Origin: Hyphomicrobiales bacterium
Lineage (GTDB): Bacteria > Pseudomonadota > Alphaproteobacteria > Rhizobiales > Rhodobiaceae
Assembly (NCBI GenBank): GCA_002869065.1
Contig: PKTR01000001.1
Location: 177,118-241,117, forward strand
DNA: 64,000 nucleotides
Direction: 5' to 3'
Shown: positions 1 through 8,754 of the stretch, piece by piece
Layout of the letters: each line of letters begins with the position of its first letter
How positions within the stretch are numbered: position 1 is the stretch's first letter
Program-made: the position numbers and the translations under genes
Notes under the pieces: model-generated
What the model was told of the DNA's origin: nothing
The model's input: only the letters and a program-made list of their open reading frames with translations
The model's database searches: none

Positions 1-630
1 GCCGCGCTCATAGGCCTGCTTGTAGGGGTTGGCGCCCTTGAAGCTCGGCAGGAACGAGTGGTGGATGTTGATGATGCGCCCGGACATCTTCTGGCACATC
101 GCATCCGACAGCACCTGCATGTAACGCGCAAGCACGACCAGCTCGGCGCCGGTCTCTTCGATGATCGCCATCTGCTGCGCTTCGGCCTGCGGTTTCGTGT
201 CCTTGGTCACTTTGATGTAGTGGAACGGGATGTCGTGATTGACGACAACCTTCTGATAATCGAGGTGATTGGAGATCACGCCGACGATGTCGATCGGCAG
301 CGCACCGATCCGCCAGCGATAGAGCAGATCGTTCAGGCAGTGGCCGAAGCGCGAGACCATCAGCAGCACTTTTATCCGCTGCGAGGCGTCATGGAAGGTG
401 AAGTCCATATCGAACTTTTTCGCAGTTTCGGCGAAGCCCTCGGTCAGCGTTTCCGCAGTCGCGCCGGTTTCGCTCTTGAAGCCGACCCGCATGAAGAAAT
501 TGCCGGTGCGAAGGTCGTCGAACTGCGCACTGTCGATGATGTTGCAGCCATTGTCGGCAAGATAGGCCGAGATTGCTGCAACGATGCCGCGCGTCGTCGG
601 GCAGGTGACCGTAAGGGTGTAGGACGTCAT
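1..630 (-). CDS. purU: Formyltetrahydrofolate deformylase (3' end cut by window)
   Basis: Hydrolyses 10-formyl-tetrahydrofolate to formate and tetrahydrofolate in the cytoplasm, supplying formate and balancing one-carbon pools. Reading from the ATG at 630 gives MTSYTLTVTCPTTRGIVAAI, an N-terminal ACT domain (about residues 5-80), then the formyltransferase-fold domain. Close to the window edge it carries NIHHSFLPSFKGANPY, the family's active-site block with its Asn and His. 210 codons are present; family members are about 285 residues, so roughly 75 C-terminal residues lie outside. It is divergent from the gene at 809, with a 178-base gap. The identity is secure from motif and domain order. 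Confidence 0.95.
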   Translation of the reverse strand, partial: MTSYTLTVTCPTTRGIVAAISAYLADNGCNIIDSAQFDDLRTGNFFMRVGFKSETGATAETLTEGFAETAKKFDMDFTFHDASQRIKVLLMVSRFGHCLNDLLYRWRIGALPIDIVGVISNHLDYQKVVVNHDIPFHYIKVTKDTKPQAEAQQMAIIEETGAELVVLARYMQVLSDAMCQKMSGRIINIHHSFLPSFKGANPYKQAYERG

Positions 631-808
631 GGGAGGCTCGCGTCTTCGTCTGGGAGGCAGGAAAGTGCAGCGCACGGAGCGAGCCGTCAAGCCTGCGATG
701 GGACTTCGCGGTGACGTGCATTTATCTGCTTGCGCGGACACATTTTGCGCTAGATTGCCGGTAAGAAGAAACACGCTGCAACAAAAGAGCCGCACTGCGA
801 GTACAGCC

Positions 809-1432
809 ATGGTCGCTTCCGCCGCCCCGAAACCTTTCAATCAGCGCAAGCGCCTGATCGTCGTCCAGACCCTGAGCGTGCTGATCGTCATCGCGCTGTT
901 GTTCGCCCAGCCGGGATGGGACGAGAATTCGACCATCCATGAGTTCATCGAGATGGCCGGCCTTGCGCTGATCCTCGCCTGCGTTTTTGGCCGGCTGTGG
1001 AGCATCCTTTTCGTCGGCAGCCGCAAGAACAAGGAACTGGTGACCGACGGGCCGTATTCGATCACCCGCAACCCGCTCTATCTGTTCTCGACCATCGGTG
1101 CGGTCGGCATCGGCCTGACATTCGGGTCGCTCATCGTTGCGGCGCTTCTCGGAACGCTGATCTACGCCGTTTTCCACATGACCGCGCGCAAGGAGGAAGC
1201 CTTCCTGCGTGGCCAGTTCGGCGCCGAATACGACGCCTATGCGGCCCGCACGCCGTTGTTCTGGCCCAACTTCCGTGCCTATCGCGATGCCGGCGAAACC
1301 ACCTTCTCGCCGAAGGCGGTCGTCAAGACCTTCTTCGATGCACTCTATTTTCTCGCCGCGTTCCCGGCGATCGAGCTGGTCGAATATCTCCACGAAACCG
1401 GCGTGCTGCCGACGCTCTTCCACGTATTCTGA
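809..1432 (+). CDS. Isoprenylcysteine/phospholipid methyltransferase-like membrane protein
   Basis: 207-residue integral membrane protein of the ICMT/PEMT-like methyltransferase superfamily. Hydrophobic segments lie at about 20-40, 48-66 and 93-118. The stretch VTDGPYSITRNPLYLFS followed by an EEAFL...F..EYDAY block is the family's S-adenosylmethionine-binding signature. The family methylates lipid or prenyl-cysteine acceptors; the acceptor here cannot be read from the sequence. A long C-terminal tail with another hydrophobic stretch follows the core. The open frame extends upstream to 629, but the ATG at 809 begins the conserved protein; the upstream part runs across the purU leader and looks non-coding. 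It appears to be a single-gene unit. Confidence 0.75.
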   Translation: MVASAAPKPFNQRKRLIVVQTLSVLIVIALLFAQPGWDENSTIHEFIEMAGLALILACVFGRLWSILFVGSRKNKELVTDGPYSITRNPLYLFSTIGAVGIGLTFGSLIVAALLGTLIYAVFHMTARKEEAFLRGQFGAEYDAYAARTPLFWPNFRAYRDAGETTFSPKAVVKTFFDALYFLAAFPAIELVEYLHETGVLPTLFHVF

Positions 1433-1767
1433 TCGCCCCTGTGGTCGTGACTGTCGATCGGCGTAGGCGCCGGCTTGGCGCGGCGGTGGGCCACCTTCCG
1501 GGGCAGGTTTCCGCACGCTGCCAAAGACGCCGTCGCGGCCTGTTCCGAGCAAAGCCGCCCGGTTTTCAGCTTCGCTGACGAGCGTGCGACGCGGCGTGGA
1601 TTCCCGGAAGTTTGCAATATCTTACAACGGCTTGAACGGACCGGGTCCGACGCCGCGCGACGTCAGTAGCCCGGTTTTCCGCTTCCAAAATAGTAATAAA
1701 AAATAATTATTATTGACTATTATTAATGAAGTGCACAATATTGCCGAAACAGCGGAGACCGGGGCAG
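1433..1767. other. Intergenic region, GC-rich then AT-rich promoter patch
   Basis: 335 bases separate the methyltransferase from the MarR gene. The first 240 bases are GC-rich and show no coding pattern or motif I recognise. From about 1686 the composition switches abruptly to A/T with repeated TTATTA units (TATTATTGA and TATTATTAATGA as near-direct repeats at 1710-1730), then the promoter/operator annotated separately. Confidence 0.5.
1713..1745 (+). promoter_or_regulatory. Putative promoter of the MarR gene with an overlapping TGCA-N6-TGCC operator
   Basis: A -35 TTGACT (1713-1718) is followed after 18 bases by -10 AATATT (1737-1742). The sequence TGCACAATATTGCC (1732-1745) covers the -10. 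It is the TGCA-N6-TGCA dyad with one mismatch, and is the exact reverse complement of the site at 21637-21650 in front of boxC. The promoter position favours translation from the ATG at 1768 over the one at 1726. Inferred from sequence only. Confidence 0.5.
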
Positions 1768-2241
1768 ATGCGCATCGCGAAGACGAGGACGGACGAAAGC
1801 AAGGGTACGCCGGAGGAAGGCGTTCTCCGTGAGTTCGTTGGCTACAACGTCAAGCGGGCCTACATGGCGCTGCAGCCGGCCGCCCAGGCGGGCATGGCCG
1901 AATACGACCTGCGCGTCCCGTCCTTCAGCTGTCTGTCGGTTATCGTCGCCAATCCGGGCATCGCGCCGTCCGAACTCGCGGAATGCCTGAAGATGGAGCG
2001 ATCCAACATCGTCGTCGTCATCGACGAGCTCGAGTCGCGCGAACTCGTCAACCGGACCAAGTCCACGAAAGACCGGCGCCGGTATGCGCTGAGCGCGACA
2101 ATGCGGGGCAGGCGGCTGCACGAAAAGGCGGTTGCCGCAATCCACCGCAGAGAAAACCACCTGCTTCGCAGCCTGAGCGCCGAGGAGCAGGCAACGCTGG
2201 TCGAACTGCTGAACAAGGTTGAGGCGGGATCGACCAAATAA
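1768..2241 (+). CDS. MarR-family transcriptional regulator
   Basis: About 157-residue winged-helix regulator. The recognition region PSELAECLKMERSNIVVVID, followed by a wing with STKDRRRYALS, is typical of MarR. It is the first gene before a TRAP transporter and a CoA-dependent side-chain beta-oxidation operon, the position held by CouR/HcaR-type MarR repressors that sense hydroxycinnamoyl-CoA esters; that ligand is inferred from context. An in-frame ATG at 1726 would add 14 residues but would lie inside the predicted -35/-10 region, so I place the start at 1768. The next gene begins 52 bases downstream with its own strong ribosome-binding site, consistent with co-transcription. Confidence 0.88.
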   Translation: MRIAKTRTDESKGTPEEGVLREFVGYNVKRAYMALQPAAQAGMAEYDLRVPSFSCLSVIVANPGIAPSELAECLKMERSNIVVVIDELESRELVNRTKSTKDRRRYALSATMRGRRLHEKAVAAIHRRENHLLRSLSAEEQATLVELLNKVEAGSTK

Positions 2242-2293
2242 GAGTGCGTCGCGGTCAGAGCAAACAAGGACCGGGCGACAAGGGAGGGGAATA

Positions 2294-3397
2294 ATGACTG
2301 TACGCTTTGCTACGCTGGCGCTGGCCGGCGCGATCGCGGTCGCCGGTTCTGCGGCAAATGCCGACACCATCCGTGCGACCAGTGGCTTCGGTGCCGCCCA
2401 TGTACTGGCCACCGACGTCTATCCCGAATTCAACGTTCGGCTGAAGGAATTCACCGACGGGCGCTGGGACCTCCAGGACACCCCGTCGGGCCTCGTCGCG
2501 CCGAACGAAATGAGCGCGGCGCTGCGCGATGGCGTGTCTGAAATGGGCACGCTGCTGATGCCGTATTTCCCGGCCGAGTTCCCGGAAGCGGCGCTGCCGT
2601 CCGAACTGTCGATCATCGGCTCGAGCAACCTTGCGATTTCCTCGGCCGTGACCGAGTACATCGCGACCTGCGCCGAATGCCAGGCGGAGTTCCAGCGCAA
2701 CGGTCAGGTCTATCTCGGCACCGACGCGACGCCGACCTACAACATCCTGTCGTCGAAGCCGGTTCGCAGCATCGAGGACATGAAGGGCCTGCGCATCCGC
2801 ACCGGCGCGCCGCTCTACGCTGCCTTCGTCGAGATGCTGGGCGGAACGGCCACCCAGATCCCGTCGTCGGAACTCTTTGAGTCGCTCAGCCAGGGCATCA
2901 TCGACGGCACCATGAGCGCCAATCACGAGATCATCGCTAACCGCCTCGGCGACGTCGTCAAGTATGTCACCGAAGTCAATGAGGGCGTGTTCAACGGCGC
3001 CGCCGACGCCACCGTCAGCAAGCTGCTGTGGGACCGTATGTCGGTCGAGGATCGCGCCGCGCTCGCCCGTGCGTCTCAGTACGGCACCGTGAAGGGCCTC
3101 TACGCCTTCATGCGCGACGCCAAGGCCGCCCGTGAGGTCGAGGGCATCGAGTTCATCCAGATGGACGAGGGCCTTGCCGCGGCCAAGAAGAAGTTCAACG
3201 ACGCGCAGATCGCCAAGGCCGCCGACATCCTCACCAAGCGCGGCGTGACCGACGCCCAGGCCAAGGTCGACCGCTACATCGCACTGGTCGAGAAGTGGGA
3301 AGGCCTAGTCAACGACGGCATGCCGTACGAGGAACTCGCCGAGCTTCGCTACAAGGAGATCTTCTCCAAGGTCGACATGGGCAGCTACGGCCAATGA
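2294..3397 (+). CDS. dctP: TRAP transporter substrate-binding protein (DctP family)
   Basis: 367-residue periplasmic solute receptor. The signal peptide MTVRFATLALAGAIAVAGSA ends at ANA-DT. The mature protein has the DctP fold, including the RIRTGAPLYAAFVEMLGGTA segment that forms part of the carboxylate-binding site around a conserved Arg. AGGGAGGGGA precedes the ATG at 2294, whereas the longer open frame from 2219 has no such site. It delivers an organic acid to DctQM. Linkage to aryl-CoA ligase and beta-oxidation genes suggests an aromatic acid such as cinnamate or phenylpropionate; the sequence alone does not fix the ligand. Confidence 0.92.
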   Translation: MTVRFATLALAGAIAVAGSAANADTIRATSGFGAAHVLATDVYPEFNVRLKEFTDGRWDLQDTPSGLVAPNEMSAALRDGVSEMGTLLMPYFPAEFPEAALPSELSIIGSSNLAISSAVTEYIATCAECQAEFQRNGQVYLGTDATPTYNILSSKPVRSIEDMKGLRIRTGAPLYAAFVEMLGGTATQIPSSELFESLSQGIIDGTMSANHEIIANRLGDVVKYVTEVNEGVFNGAADATVSKLLWDRMSVEDRAALARASQYGTVKGLYAFMRDAKAAREVEGIEFIQMDEGLAAAKKKFNDAQIAKAADILTKRGVTDAQAKVDRYIALVEKWEGLVNDGMPYEELAELRYKEIFSKVDMGSYGQ

Positions 3398-3406
3398 CCA
3401 ACCCGG

Positions 3407-3434
3407 GTGCCGTGCGCCTGAGCGCGCACGGCAC
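3407..3434 (+). terminator. Stem-loop between dctP and dctQ (attenuator or 3'-end stabiliser)
   Basis: An 11-base perfect inverted repeat, GTGCCGTGCGC (3407-3417) and its complement (3424-3434), with a 6-base loop starts 9 bases after the dctP stop. No T-run follows, so it is more likely a partial terminator or mRNA stabiliser that keeps the receptor more abundant than the membrane subunits. Similar stem-loops follow the other two binding-protein genes in this window. Confidence 0.6.
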
Positions 3435-3460
3435 ACCGTCGCCTGAGCTCCGGGGGTCCC

Positions 3461-4000
3461 ATGAAGACGTTCGAAACCATCGTCAGTCGGGTCAGTCTGC
3501 TGTTCGCGGCATTCGTGCTGCTCGCCATGATGCTGCAGGTCGTCGCCGACGTTTTCTTGCGCAGCTTCATCGGAGACGGCGTTCCGGCGACCGCTGAAAT
3601 CGTCGCGCGCTACTACATGGTGTCGATCAGCTTCCTGCCGCTCGCCATGACCGAGATCGGCCGCCGGCATATCGAGGCAACCATCTTCACCGACGGCCTG
3701 AACGGGCCGATGCGCAAGGTGGTGGCGCTCGGCGGCTTTCTGATCGGTCTCGCCGTGTTCGGTGTTCTCGCCTGGGGCTCCGCACAGGAGGCGCTGCGCC
3801 AGACAGCACGCAGTTCCTATGTCGAGGTCGGCACGATGTATTTCTCGACCTGGCCGAGCTTCTGGATCCCGCCGGTCTCGTTCGCGCTGATGGAAGTCAT
3901 CCTGCTGGTCCGCCTCATCGAGGTGTTGACCGGACGTTTTGAACTCCACGCCCATGACCCGCTGGAAGAGATCGACTCCCATGCCGGGGAGGCCTCGTGA
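3461..4000 (+). CDS. dctQ: TRAP transporter small membrane subunit (DctQ family)
   Basis: 179-residue integral membrane protein with the usual four hydrophobic segments (about 10-30, 50-68, 88-106 and 130-152). The block VADVFLRSF followed by GDGVPATAEIVARYYMV is typical of DctQ. It pairs with the large permease to form the sodium-dependent TRAP translocator. Its TGA stop shares one base with the ATG of dctM, so the two are translationally coupled. A GGGGG ribosome-binding stretch precedes the ATG. Confidence 0.9.
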   Translation: MKTFETIVSRVSLLFAAFVLLAMMLQVVADVFLRSFIGDGVPATAEIVARYYMVSISFLPLAMTEIGRRHIEATIFTDGLNGPMRKVVALGGFLIGLAVFGVLAWGSAQEALRQTARSSYVEVGTMYFSTWPSFWIPPVSFALMEVILLVRLIEVLTGRFELHAHDPLEEIDSHAGEAS

Positions 4001-5280
4001 TGGATCCGATCACCATTGGCATCCTGGCCCTGGTCGGCCTGCTCGTTCTGATCGCCTTGCGCGTGCCGATCGGCGTCAGCCTGATCTTCGTCTCCTTCGC
4101 TGGCATCTGGGCCATCGCCGGGATGCGGCCCGCCATGAGCATGCTCTCGACGATCCCCTATTCGTCGTCGGCAAACTGGACGCTCTCCTCGATCCCGATG
4201 TTCCTGCTGATGGGTTATCTCGCCTATCACTCCGGCCTGACGCGCGGCCTGTTCGAGGCGGCGCGGATCTGGTGGGGCTGGCTGCCGGGCGGGCTTGCCA
4301 TCGCCTCGCTCGCCGGCGCCGGGGGCTTTGCCGCGGTGTCCGGGTCCTCTGTCGCCTGTTCGGCGGCAATTGGCCGGATCGCCATCCCCGAGATGAACCG
4401 GCAGGGCTACGATCTGCGCATCGCGACCGGTTCGGTTGCCGCCGGCGGCACCATCGGCGCGCTGATCCCGCCGTCCATCATCCTGATCCTGTTCGGCATT
4501 CAGTCGAACAGCTCGATCAACGCGCTGTTCATCGGCGGGTTGATCGTCGGCGTCATCTCGCTGCTGTTCTACGTCGCCGCCGTTCTTATCGTGTCACGCC
4601 TGTCGCCCGGTCGCCTGCCGCGCAGCGAGCCCTACACGATGAGCGACCGCTGGGCGAAGACGCTCGAGATCTGGCCCGTGCTGCTGCTGATCCTGTCGGT
4701 TCTCGGCGGCCTGTTCGGCGGCTTCTTCACCGCGAGCGAAGCCGGCGCGTTCGGCGCCTTCATGGCGCTCGTTATCGGCCTTTCCCGCCGCTCGCTGAGC
4801 TGGAGCGGCTTCCGCGAAAGCCTCGTCGATACGCTGCTTGCCTCCGGCGCGCTGTTCATCATCGCCATCGGCGCCAATCTCTTTACCCGCCTTGTCGCCA
4901 TGTCCGGCCTGTCGGTCGAGATCAGCGGCCTCGTGGAGAGCATGGGCCTCGGCACCACCGGCCTGCTGATCGCCATCACGCTGATCTATCTCGCGCTCGG
5001 CATGTTCCTTGAGCCGATCGGCGCGTTGCTGCTGACACTGCCGCTGTTCCTGCCGCTCATCGGCATTCATGGCATCGACAAGATCTGGTTCGGCGTCCTC
5101 GTCGCCAAACTGCTCGAGATCGGCATGATCACGCCGCCCGTCGGACTGAACGTGTTCGTCATTCATTCCGTGGCACGAGATTTCGTCCGGCTCGAACAGG
5201 TGTTCGCTGGAATCGTGCCGTTCCTCCTCGCCGACCTCGTGCTGATCGCGATCATGCTCGCGACACACGGCTTGTTCTAG
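4000..5280 (+). CDS. dctM: TRAP transporter large permease (DctM family)
   Basis: 426-residue membrane protein with about a dozen hydrophobic segments and DctM hallmarks: MLSTIPYSSSANWTLSSIPM, GSSVACSAAIGRIAIPEM, TGSVAAGGTIGALIPPSII and the C-terminal ITPPVGLNVFVIHSVA. It forms the sodium-coupled transport channel. A GTG at 3997 is also possible, but the ATG at 4000 overlaps the dctQ stop and lies behind GGGGAGG. The dehydrogenase gene starts 10 bases downstream, tying uptake to catabolism in one transcription unit. Confidence 0.93.
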   Translation: MDPITIGILALVGLLVLIALRVPIGVSLIFVSFAGIWAIAGMRPAMSMLSTIPYSSSANWTLSSIPMFLLMGYLAYHSGLTRGLFEAARIWWGWLPGGLAIASLAGAGGFAAVSGSSVACSAAIGRIAIPEMNRQGYDLRIATGSVAAGGTIGALIPPSIILILFGIQSNSSINALFIGGLIVGVISLLFYVAAVLIVSRLSPGRLPRSEPYTMSDRWAKTLEIWPVLLLILSVLGGLFGGFFTASEAGAFGAFMALVIGLSRRSLSWSGFRESLVDTLLASGALFIIAIGANLFTRLVAMSGLSVEISGLVESMGLGTTGLLIAITLIYLALGMFLEPIGALLLTLPLFLPLIGIHGIDKIWFGVLVAKLLEIGMITPPVGLNVFVIHSVARDFVRLEQVFAGIVPFLLADLVLIAIMLATHGLF

Positions 5281-5290
5281 GGAGGGGACC

Positions 5291-6058
5291 ATGCAGGTTT
5301 CCGGACAGATCGCACTGGTAACGGGCGGCGGCAGCGGCCTCGGCGAAGCAACCGCCCGACGGCTCGCCGGCCAGGGCGCCCGTGTCGCCGTGCTCGATAT
5401 GAGCGAAACAGCCGCCGAGCGTGTTGCCTCGGAGATTGGCGGATTGGCCGTCGCGGCCGACGTCACCGATGCCGCGGCGGTCGAGGGGGCCTTCGACAAA
5501 GTCGCAGCCGAATTCGGCAGCGCACCGCGCATCGTCGCCAGTTGTGCCGGCATCGGCACGGCGGCCCGCATCCTGCCGCGCGATGGATCGCTGACCCTCG
5601 ACGTCTTTCGCCGCACCATCGAGGTCAACCTGATCGGCACCTACACCGTGCTAAGCGTTGCCGCCCGTGCGATGTCCGCGCTCGACCCCGTCGATGCCGA
5701 CGGCGCGCGCGGGGTGATCGTCAACACCGCCTCGGTCGCCTATCAGGACGGCCAGATCGGCCAGGCGGCCTACGCCTGCTCGAAGGGCGGCGTTGCCTCG
5801 CTGACGCTGCCGGCCGCGCGCGAACTGGCGCGCGTCGGCGTCCGGGTGATGACCATTGCGCCCGGCATTTTCGAAACCCCCATGGCCGGCGGGCTGACGC
5901 CTGAAGTGCGCGCCTCGCTTGAGGCGGGGATCCCGTTCCCGTCGCGCATGGGCACGCCCGACGAGTTCGCCATGCTTGTCCAGCAGATCGTTGAAAACCC
6001 CATTCTGAACGGCGAGGTGATCCGCCTCGACAGCGCCGTTCGACTGGCCCCGAAGTGA
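5291..6058 (+). CDS. SDR-family 3-hydroxyacyl-CoA dehydrogenase (HSD10-like)
   Basis: 255-residue Rossmann-fold short-chain dehydrogenase. It has the NAD-binding glycine motif TGGGSGLG (residues about 10-17), a Ser in NTASVAYQDG and the catalytic YACSK. The C-terminal APGIFETPMAGGL and GEVIRLDSAVRL segments resemble type 2 3-hydroxyacyl-CoA dehydrogenases. The inferred role is oxidation of a 3-hydroxy-3-aryl-propanoyl-CoA, made by the next gene's hydratase, to the beta-keto thioester with NAD+. It corresponds in position to CouN of phenylpropanoid clusters. GGGAGGGG precedes the ATG. Confidence 0.85.
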   Translation: MQVSGQIALVTGGGSGLGEATARRLAGQGARVAVLDMSETAAERVASEIGGLAVAADVTDAAAVEGAFDKVAAEFGSAPRIVASCAGIGTAARILPRDGSLTLDVFRRTIEVNLIGTYTVLSVAARAMSALDPVDADGARGVIVNTASVAYQDGQIGQAAYACSKGGVASLTLPAARELARVGVRVMTIAPGIFETPMAGGLTPEVRASLEAGIPFPSRMGTPDEFAMLVQQIVENPILNGEVIRLDSAVRLAPK

Positions 6059-6068
6059 GGACTACGCG

Positions 6069-6836
6069 TTGACCGGCACCTACACCGAAGCCAAGTACGA
6101 CGGCATGATCGCCGAGCTCGTCATGACCCGTGAGGACAAGCGCAATGCCATGTCCGACGGCCTCCTGTCCGAGATCGAGAACTTCTATCAGACCCTGCCG
6201 AAAGAGGTCCGCGTGGTGATCCTGCACGGGCGCGGCGGTCATTTCTGCTCTGGCCTCGACCTTGCCGAGCACGTTTCCCGTAGCGCCGAAGAGGGTGTCC
6301 ACCACTCCCGCCACTGGCATCAGGTCATGGATATGATCCAGTTCGGCGGCCCGGTGACGATCAGCGCCATGACCGGCGCGGTGATCGGCGGCGGCCTTGA
6401 AATGGCGACCGCGACCCATGTGCGCATCGCCGAGCCCTCGGTGATGTTCCAGCTGCCGGAAGGACGCCGCGGCATCTTCGTCGGCGGCGGCGCGACGGTG
6501 CGGGTCGGCCGCATCCTCGGTCCCGACCGTATGGTGGAGATGATGCTGACGGGACGGATCTACGACGCGGAAGAGGGGCTGCGCCTTGGGCTGACGCATT
6601 ATTCCGTCGGCGAGGGCGAAGCACTTCCGATGGCGCGCAAGCTCGCGGCCAAGATCGCCAAGAACGCGCCGATGTCGAACTACTTCATGGTGAATGCGCT
6701 GGCGCGGATCGGCGATATGTCGCGCGCCGACGGGCTGTTCACCGAGAGCCTGGCTGCCGCGCTCGTTCAGACCACGCCCGATGCCGAGGAAGGCCTCAAG
6801 GCATTCCTCGAAAAACGCGCGCCGGTGTTCCGTTAA
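6069..6836 (+). CDS. Crotonase-family enoyl-CoA hydratase
   Basis: 255-residue crotonase-fold enzyme. GGHFCSGLDLAEH and the paired acidic residues in GGGLEM and QLPEGRRG fit a hydratase. Next to an aryl-CoA ligase and a 3-hydroxyacyl-CoA dehydrogenase it most likely hydrates a cinnamoyl-CoA-type ester to the 3-hydroxy acyl-CoA. Feruloyl-CoA hydratase-lyases, which release an aldehyde, share this fold; the dehydrogenase next door and the absence of a nearby aromatic aldehyde dehydrogenase favour the non-lyase route. The start appears to be TTG at 6069, behind GTGAGGA; the first in-frame ATG at 6105 would remove the first beta strand. Confidence 0.83.
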   Translation: MTGTYTEAKYDGMIAELVMTREDKRNAMSDGLLSEIENFYQTLPKEVRVVILHGRGGHFCSGLDLAEHVSRSAEEGVHHSRHWHQVMDMIQFGGPVTISAMTGAVIGGGLEMATATHVRIAEPSVMFQLPEGRRGIFVGGGATVRVGRILGPDRMVEMMLTGRIYDAEEGLRLGLTHYSVGEGEALPMARKLAAKIAKNAPMSNYFMVNALARIGDMSRADGLFTESLAAALVQTTPDAEEGLKAFLEKRAPVFR

Positions 6837-6858
6837 ACACGGAACGGGGGAGGGAACA

Positions 6859-8733
6859 ATGACCACAACGATAATCGAAGAAGCACCGACCGACCTTGCC
6901 GAACGCGCCGAGTGGGCGCGGCGGCACACGCTGACCCACTATCTGCCGCACAAGGTGGTTCGTGAGGACCGGGCCGATGGCACGATTCTCCTGCGTTCGG
7001 GATACGAGCTTCCCGAACCGGCCCGCAACACCGGCCAGTGGCTGCACGATTGGGCGCAAAAGGCGCCGTATCGCATCGCCGTTTCCGAACGCCCGCAGGA
7101 GGGCAACGGCTGGCGCAACGACACCTACGCCGAACTGCTGCAGCAGGTGCGCGCGGTCGGCGCCGCGCTGGTTGCGCGCGGGCTCGGCGAAGAGGACACG
7201 ATCGTCATCATGTCGGGCAACGGCCTCGATCACCTGGTGATGTCGCTTGCCGCGCAATATGTCGGCGTGCCGGTGGTGCCGCTTGCCGAGCAATACTCGC
7301 TCATCGTCGAGGCGCATGGCCGGCTGGTCTACGTGCTCGACAAGGTGAAGCCGAAAATGGCCTTCGTCGACGACGCGACCCGCTACGCGTCGGCGCTGGC
7401 GTTGCCGGAACTCGAAGGTGTCGAGATCGTCGCCTGCCGTGGCGAGTGCTCGCGGCCTGTTACGCCGATGGCGAAGCTGCTTGAGGGCGACGACAGCGTC
7501 GACGTCGATGCCGCGCACGCCAGGGTCGGCCCGGATGCTCTGGCCAAGATTCTGTTCACGTCCGGCTCCAGCTCCGATCCCAAGGGCGTGCTGACCACCC
7601 ATCGCATGATGTGCGTGAACCAGGCGCAGATCGGCGCCGTGCTGCCGTTCCTGCATGAAACCCCGCAGCGCATCACCGACTGGCTTCCCTGGAACCACGT
7701 CTTCGGCGGCAGCCACAACGTCAACATGATGCTCGCCCACGGCGGCACGCTGACCATCGATAGCGGCAAGCCGACGGGACCCGCCTTTGCCACCACGTTG
7801 AAGAACCGCACCGACCGTCCCGGCACCATGGCGTTCAACGTGCCGGTCGGCTGGGTGATGATGGCCGAGGCGCTGAAGGACAAGCCGGACCTGCGCCGTC
7901 ACATCATCAAGGAGCAGCAGCTGCTGTTCTACGCCGGCGCGTCGCTGCCGCAGAATGTGTGGACCGCGCTCGAACGCTACTGCTTTGAAGCACTCGGCGG
8001 CCTGCCGCTGATGACCTCGAGCTGGGGCCTGACCGAAACCGCGCCTGCCTGCCTGTTCGTGCACGAACCGATCGGCCGCTCCGGCGTGATCGGGGTTCCG
8101 CTGCCGGGCGTGACGATCAAGCTCATTCCCGATGACGATCGTCGTTGCGAGGTCCGCGTCAAGGGCCCGAACGTCATGGAGGGCTACTATCAGGACCCGG
8201 AAAAGACGGCGGCCGCCTTCGACGAGGAGGGCTTCTTCATCACCGGCGACGCGGTTCGCTTCGTCGACGAGGCGGATGCCGCGCGCGGCCTGATCTTCGA
8301 CGGACGGGTGTCGGAGGACTTCAAGCTCGAGACCGGCACCTGGGTGCAGGCCGGCACGCTGCGCATGAAGGTGCTCGCCGAACTCTCCGGTCTGGCGCGC
8401 GACATCGTCGTGTGCGGCCACGACCGCGGCGAAGTCGGCCTGTTCGTCTTCCCGGCCGACGGCGCGGCGGAGGCCGGCGAGGTCACCCATGGCGCCATCA
8501 CCGACGAGCACCTGATGGCCCGCATCGAAGAGCGGCTGCGCGACATGAATCACCACGTCACGGGTTCGGCCAAGCGCATCACCCGCGCCATCATCGTCGC
8601 CGAGCCGCCGTCGTTGCAGCACAACGAGATCACCGACAAGGGATCGTTGAACATCAACAACATCCTCAAGCGCCGCGCCGACCTGCTGGAGCGGCTGTAC
8701 GACAACGAAGACCCGGCGCTGATCCGCGTGTAA
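6859..8733 (+). CDS. Feruloyl-CoA synthase-type aryl-CoA ligase
   Basis: 624-residue AMP-forming acid-CoA ligase. The phosphate-binding loop FTSGSSSDPKG lies at about residues 232-242, and DWLPWNHVFGGSHNVNMML follows. The C-terminal GRVSEDFKLETGTWVQAG replaces the usual GRxKE hinge and is characteristic of the feruloyl-CoA synthase branch. It activates a phenylpropenoic or phenylpropanoic acid with ATP and CoA. Because the window feeds benzoyl-CoA rather than protocatechuate chemistry, cinnamate or 3-phenylpropionate are the likelier substrates; that is inference. The start is the ATG behind GGGGGAGGG; an upstream open frame to 6694 overlaps the crotonase gene and is not used. Confidence 0.88.
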   Translation: MTTTIIEEAPTDLAERAEWARRHTLTHYLPHKVVREDRADGTILLRSGYELPEPARNTGQWLHDWAQKAPYRIAVSERPQEGNGWRNDTYAELLQQVRAVGAALVARGLGEEDTIVIMSGNGLDHLVMSLAAQYVGVPVVPLAEQYSLIVEAHGRLVYVLDKVKPKMAFVDDATRYASALALPELEGVEIVACRGECSRPVTPMAKLLEGDDSVDVDAAHARVGPDALAKILFTSGSSSDPKGVLTTHRMMCVNQAQIGAVLPFLHETPQRITDWLPWNHVFGGSHNVNMMLAHGGTLTIDSGKPTGPAFATTLKNRTDRPGTMAFNVPVGWVMMAEALKDKPDLRRHIIKEQQLLFYAGASLPQNVWTALERYCFEALGGLPLMTSSWGLTETAPACLFVHEPIGRSGVIGVPLPGVTIKLIPDDDRRCEVRVKGPNVMEGYYQDPEKTAAAFDEEGFFITGDAVRFVDEADAARGLIFDGRVSEDFKLETGTWVQAGTLRMKVLAELSGLARDIVVCGHDRGEVGLFVFPADGAAEAGEVTHGAITDEHLMARIEERLRDMNHHVTGSAKRITRAIIVAEPPSLQHNEITDKGSLNINNILKRRADLLERLYDNEDPALIRV

Positions 8734-8754
8734 CGCGCCCAAAGGAGAGTTCAC

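Noticed and set aside
717-730. TGCA-TTTATC-TGCT upstream of purU resembles the BoxR operator with one mismatch.
   Set aside because: There is no promoter-like sequence on it and purU has no link to benzoate use; one-mismatch copies are expected by chance at this length.
6069-6836. Crotonase as a feruloyl-CoA hydratase-lyase giving vanillin.
   Set aside because: The neighbouring dehydrogenase and beta-ketoacyl-CoA hydrolase, with no vanillin dehydrogenase in the window, fit the beta-oxidative route better.
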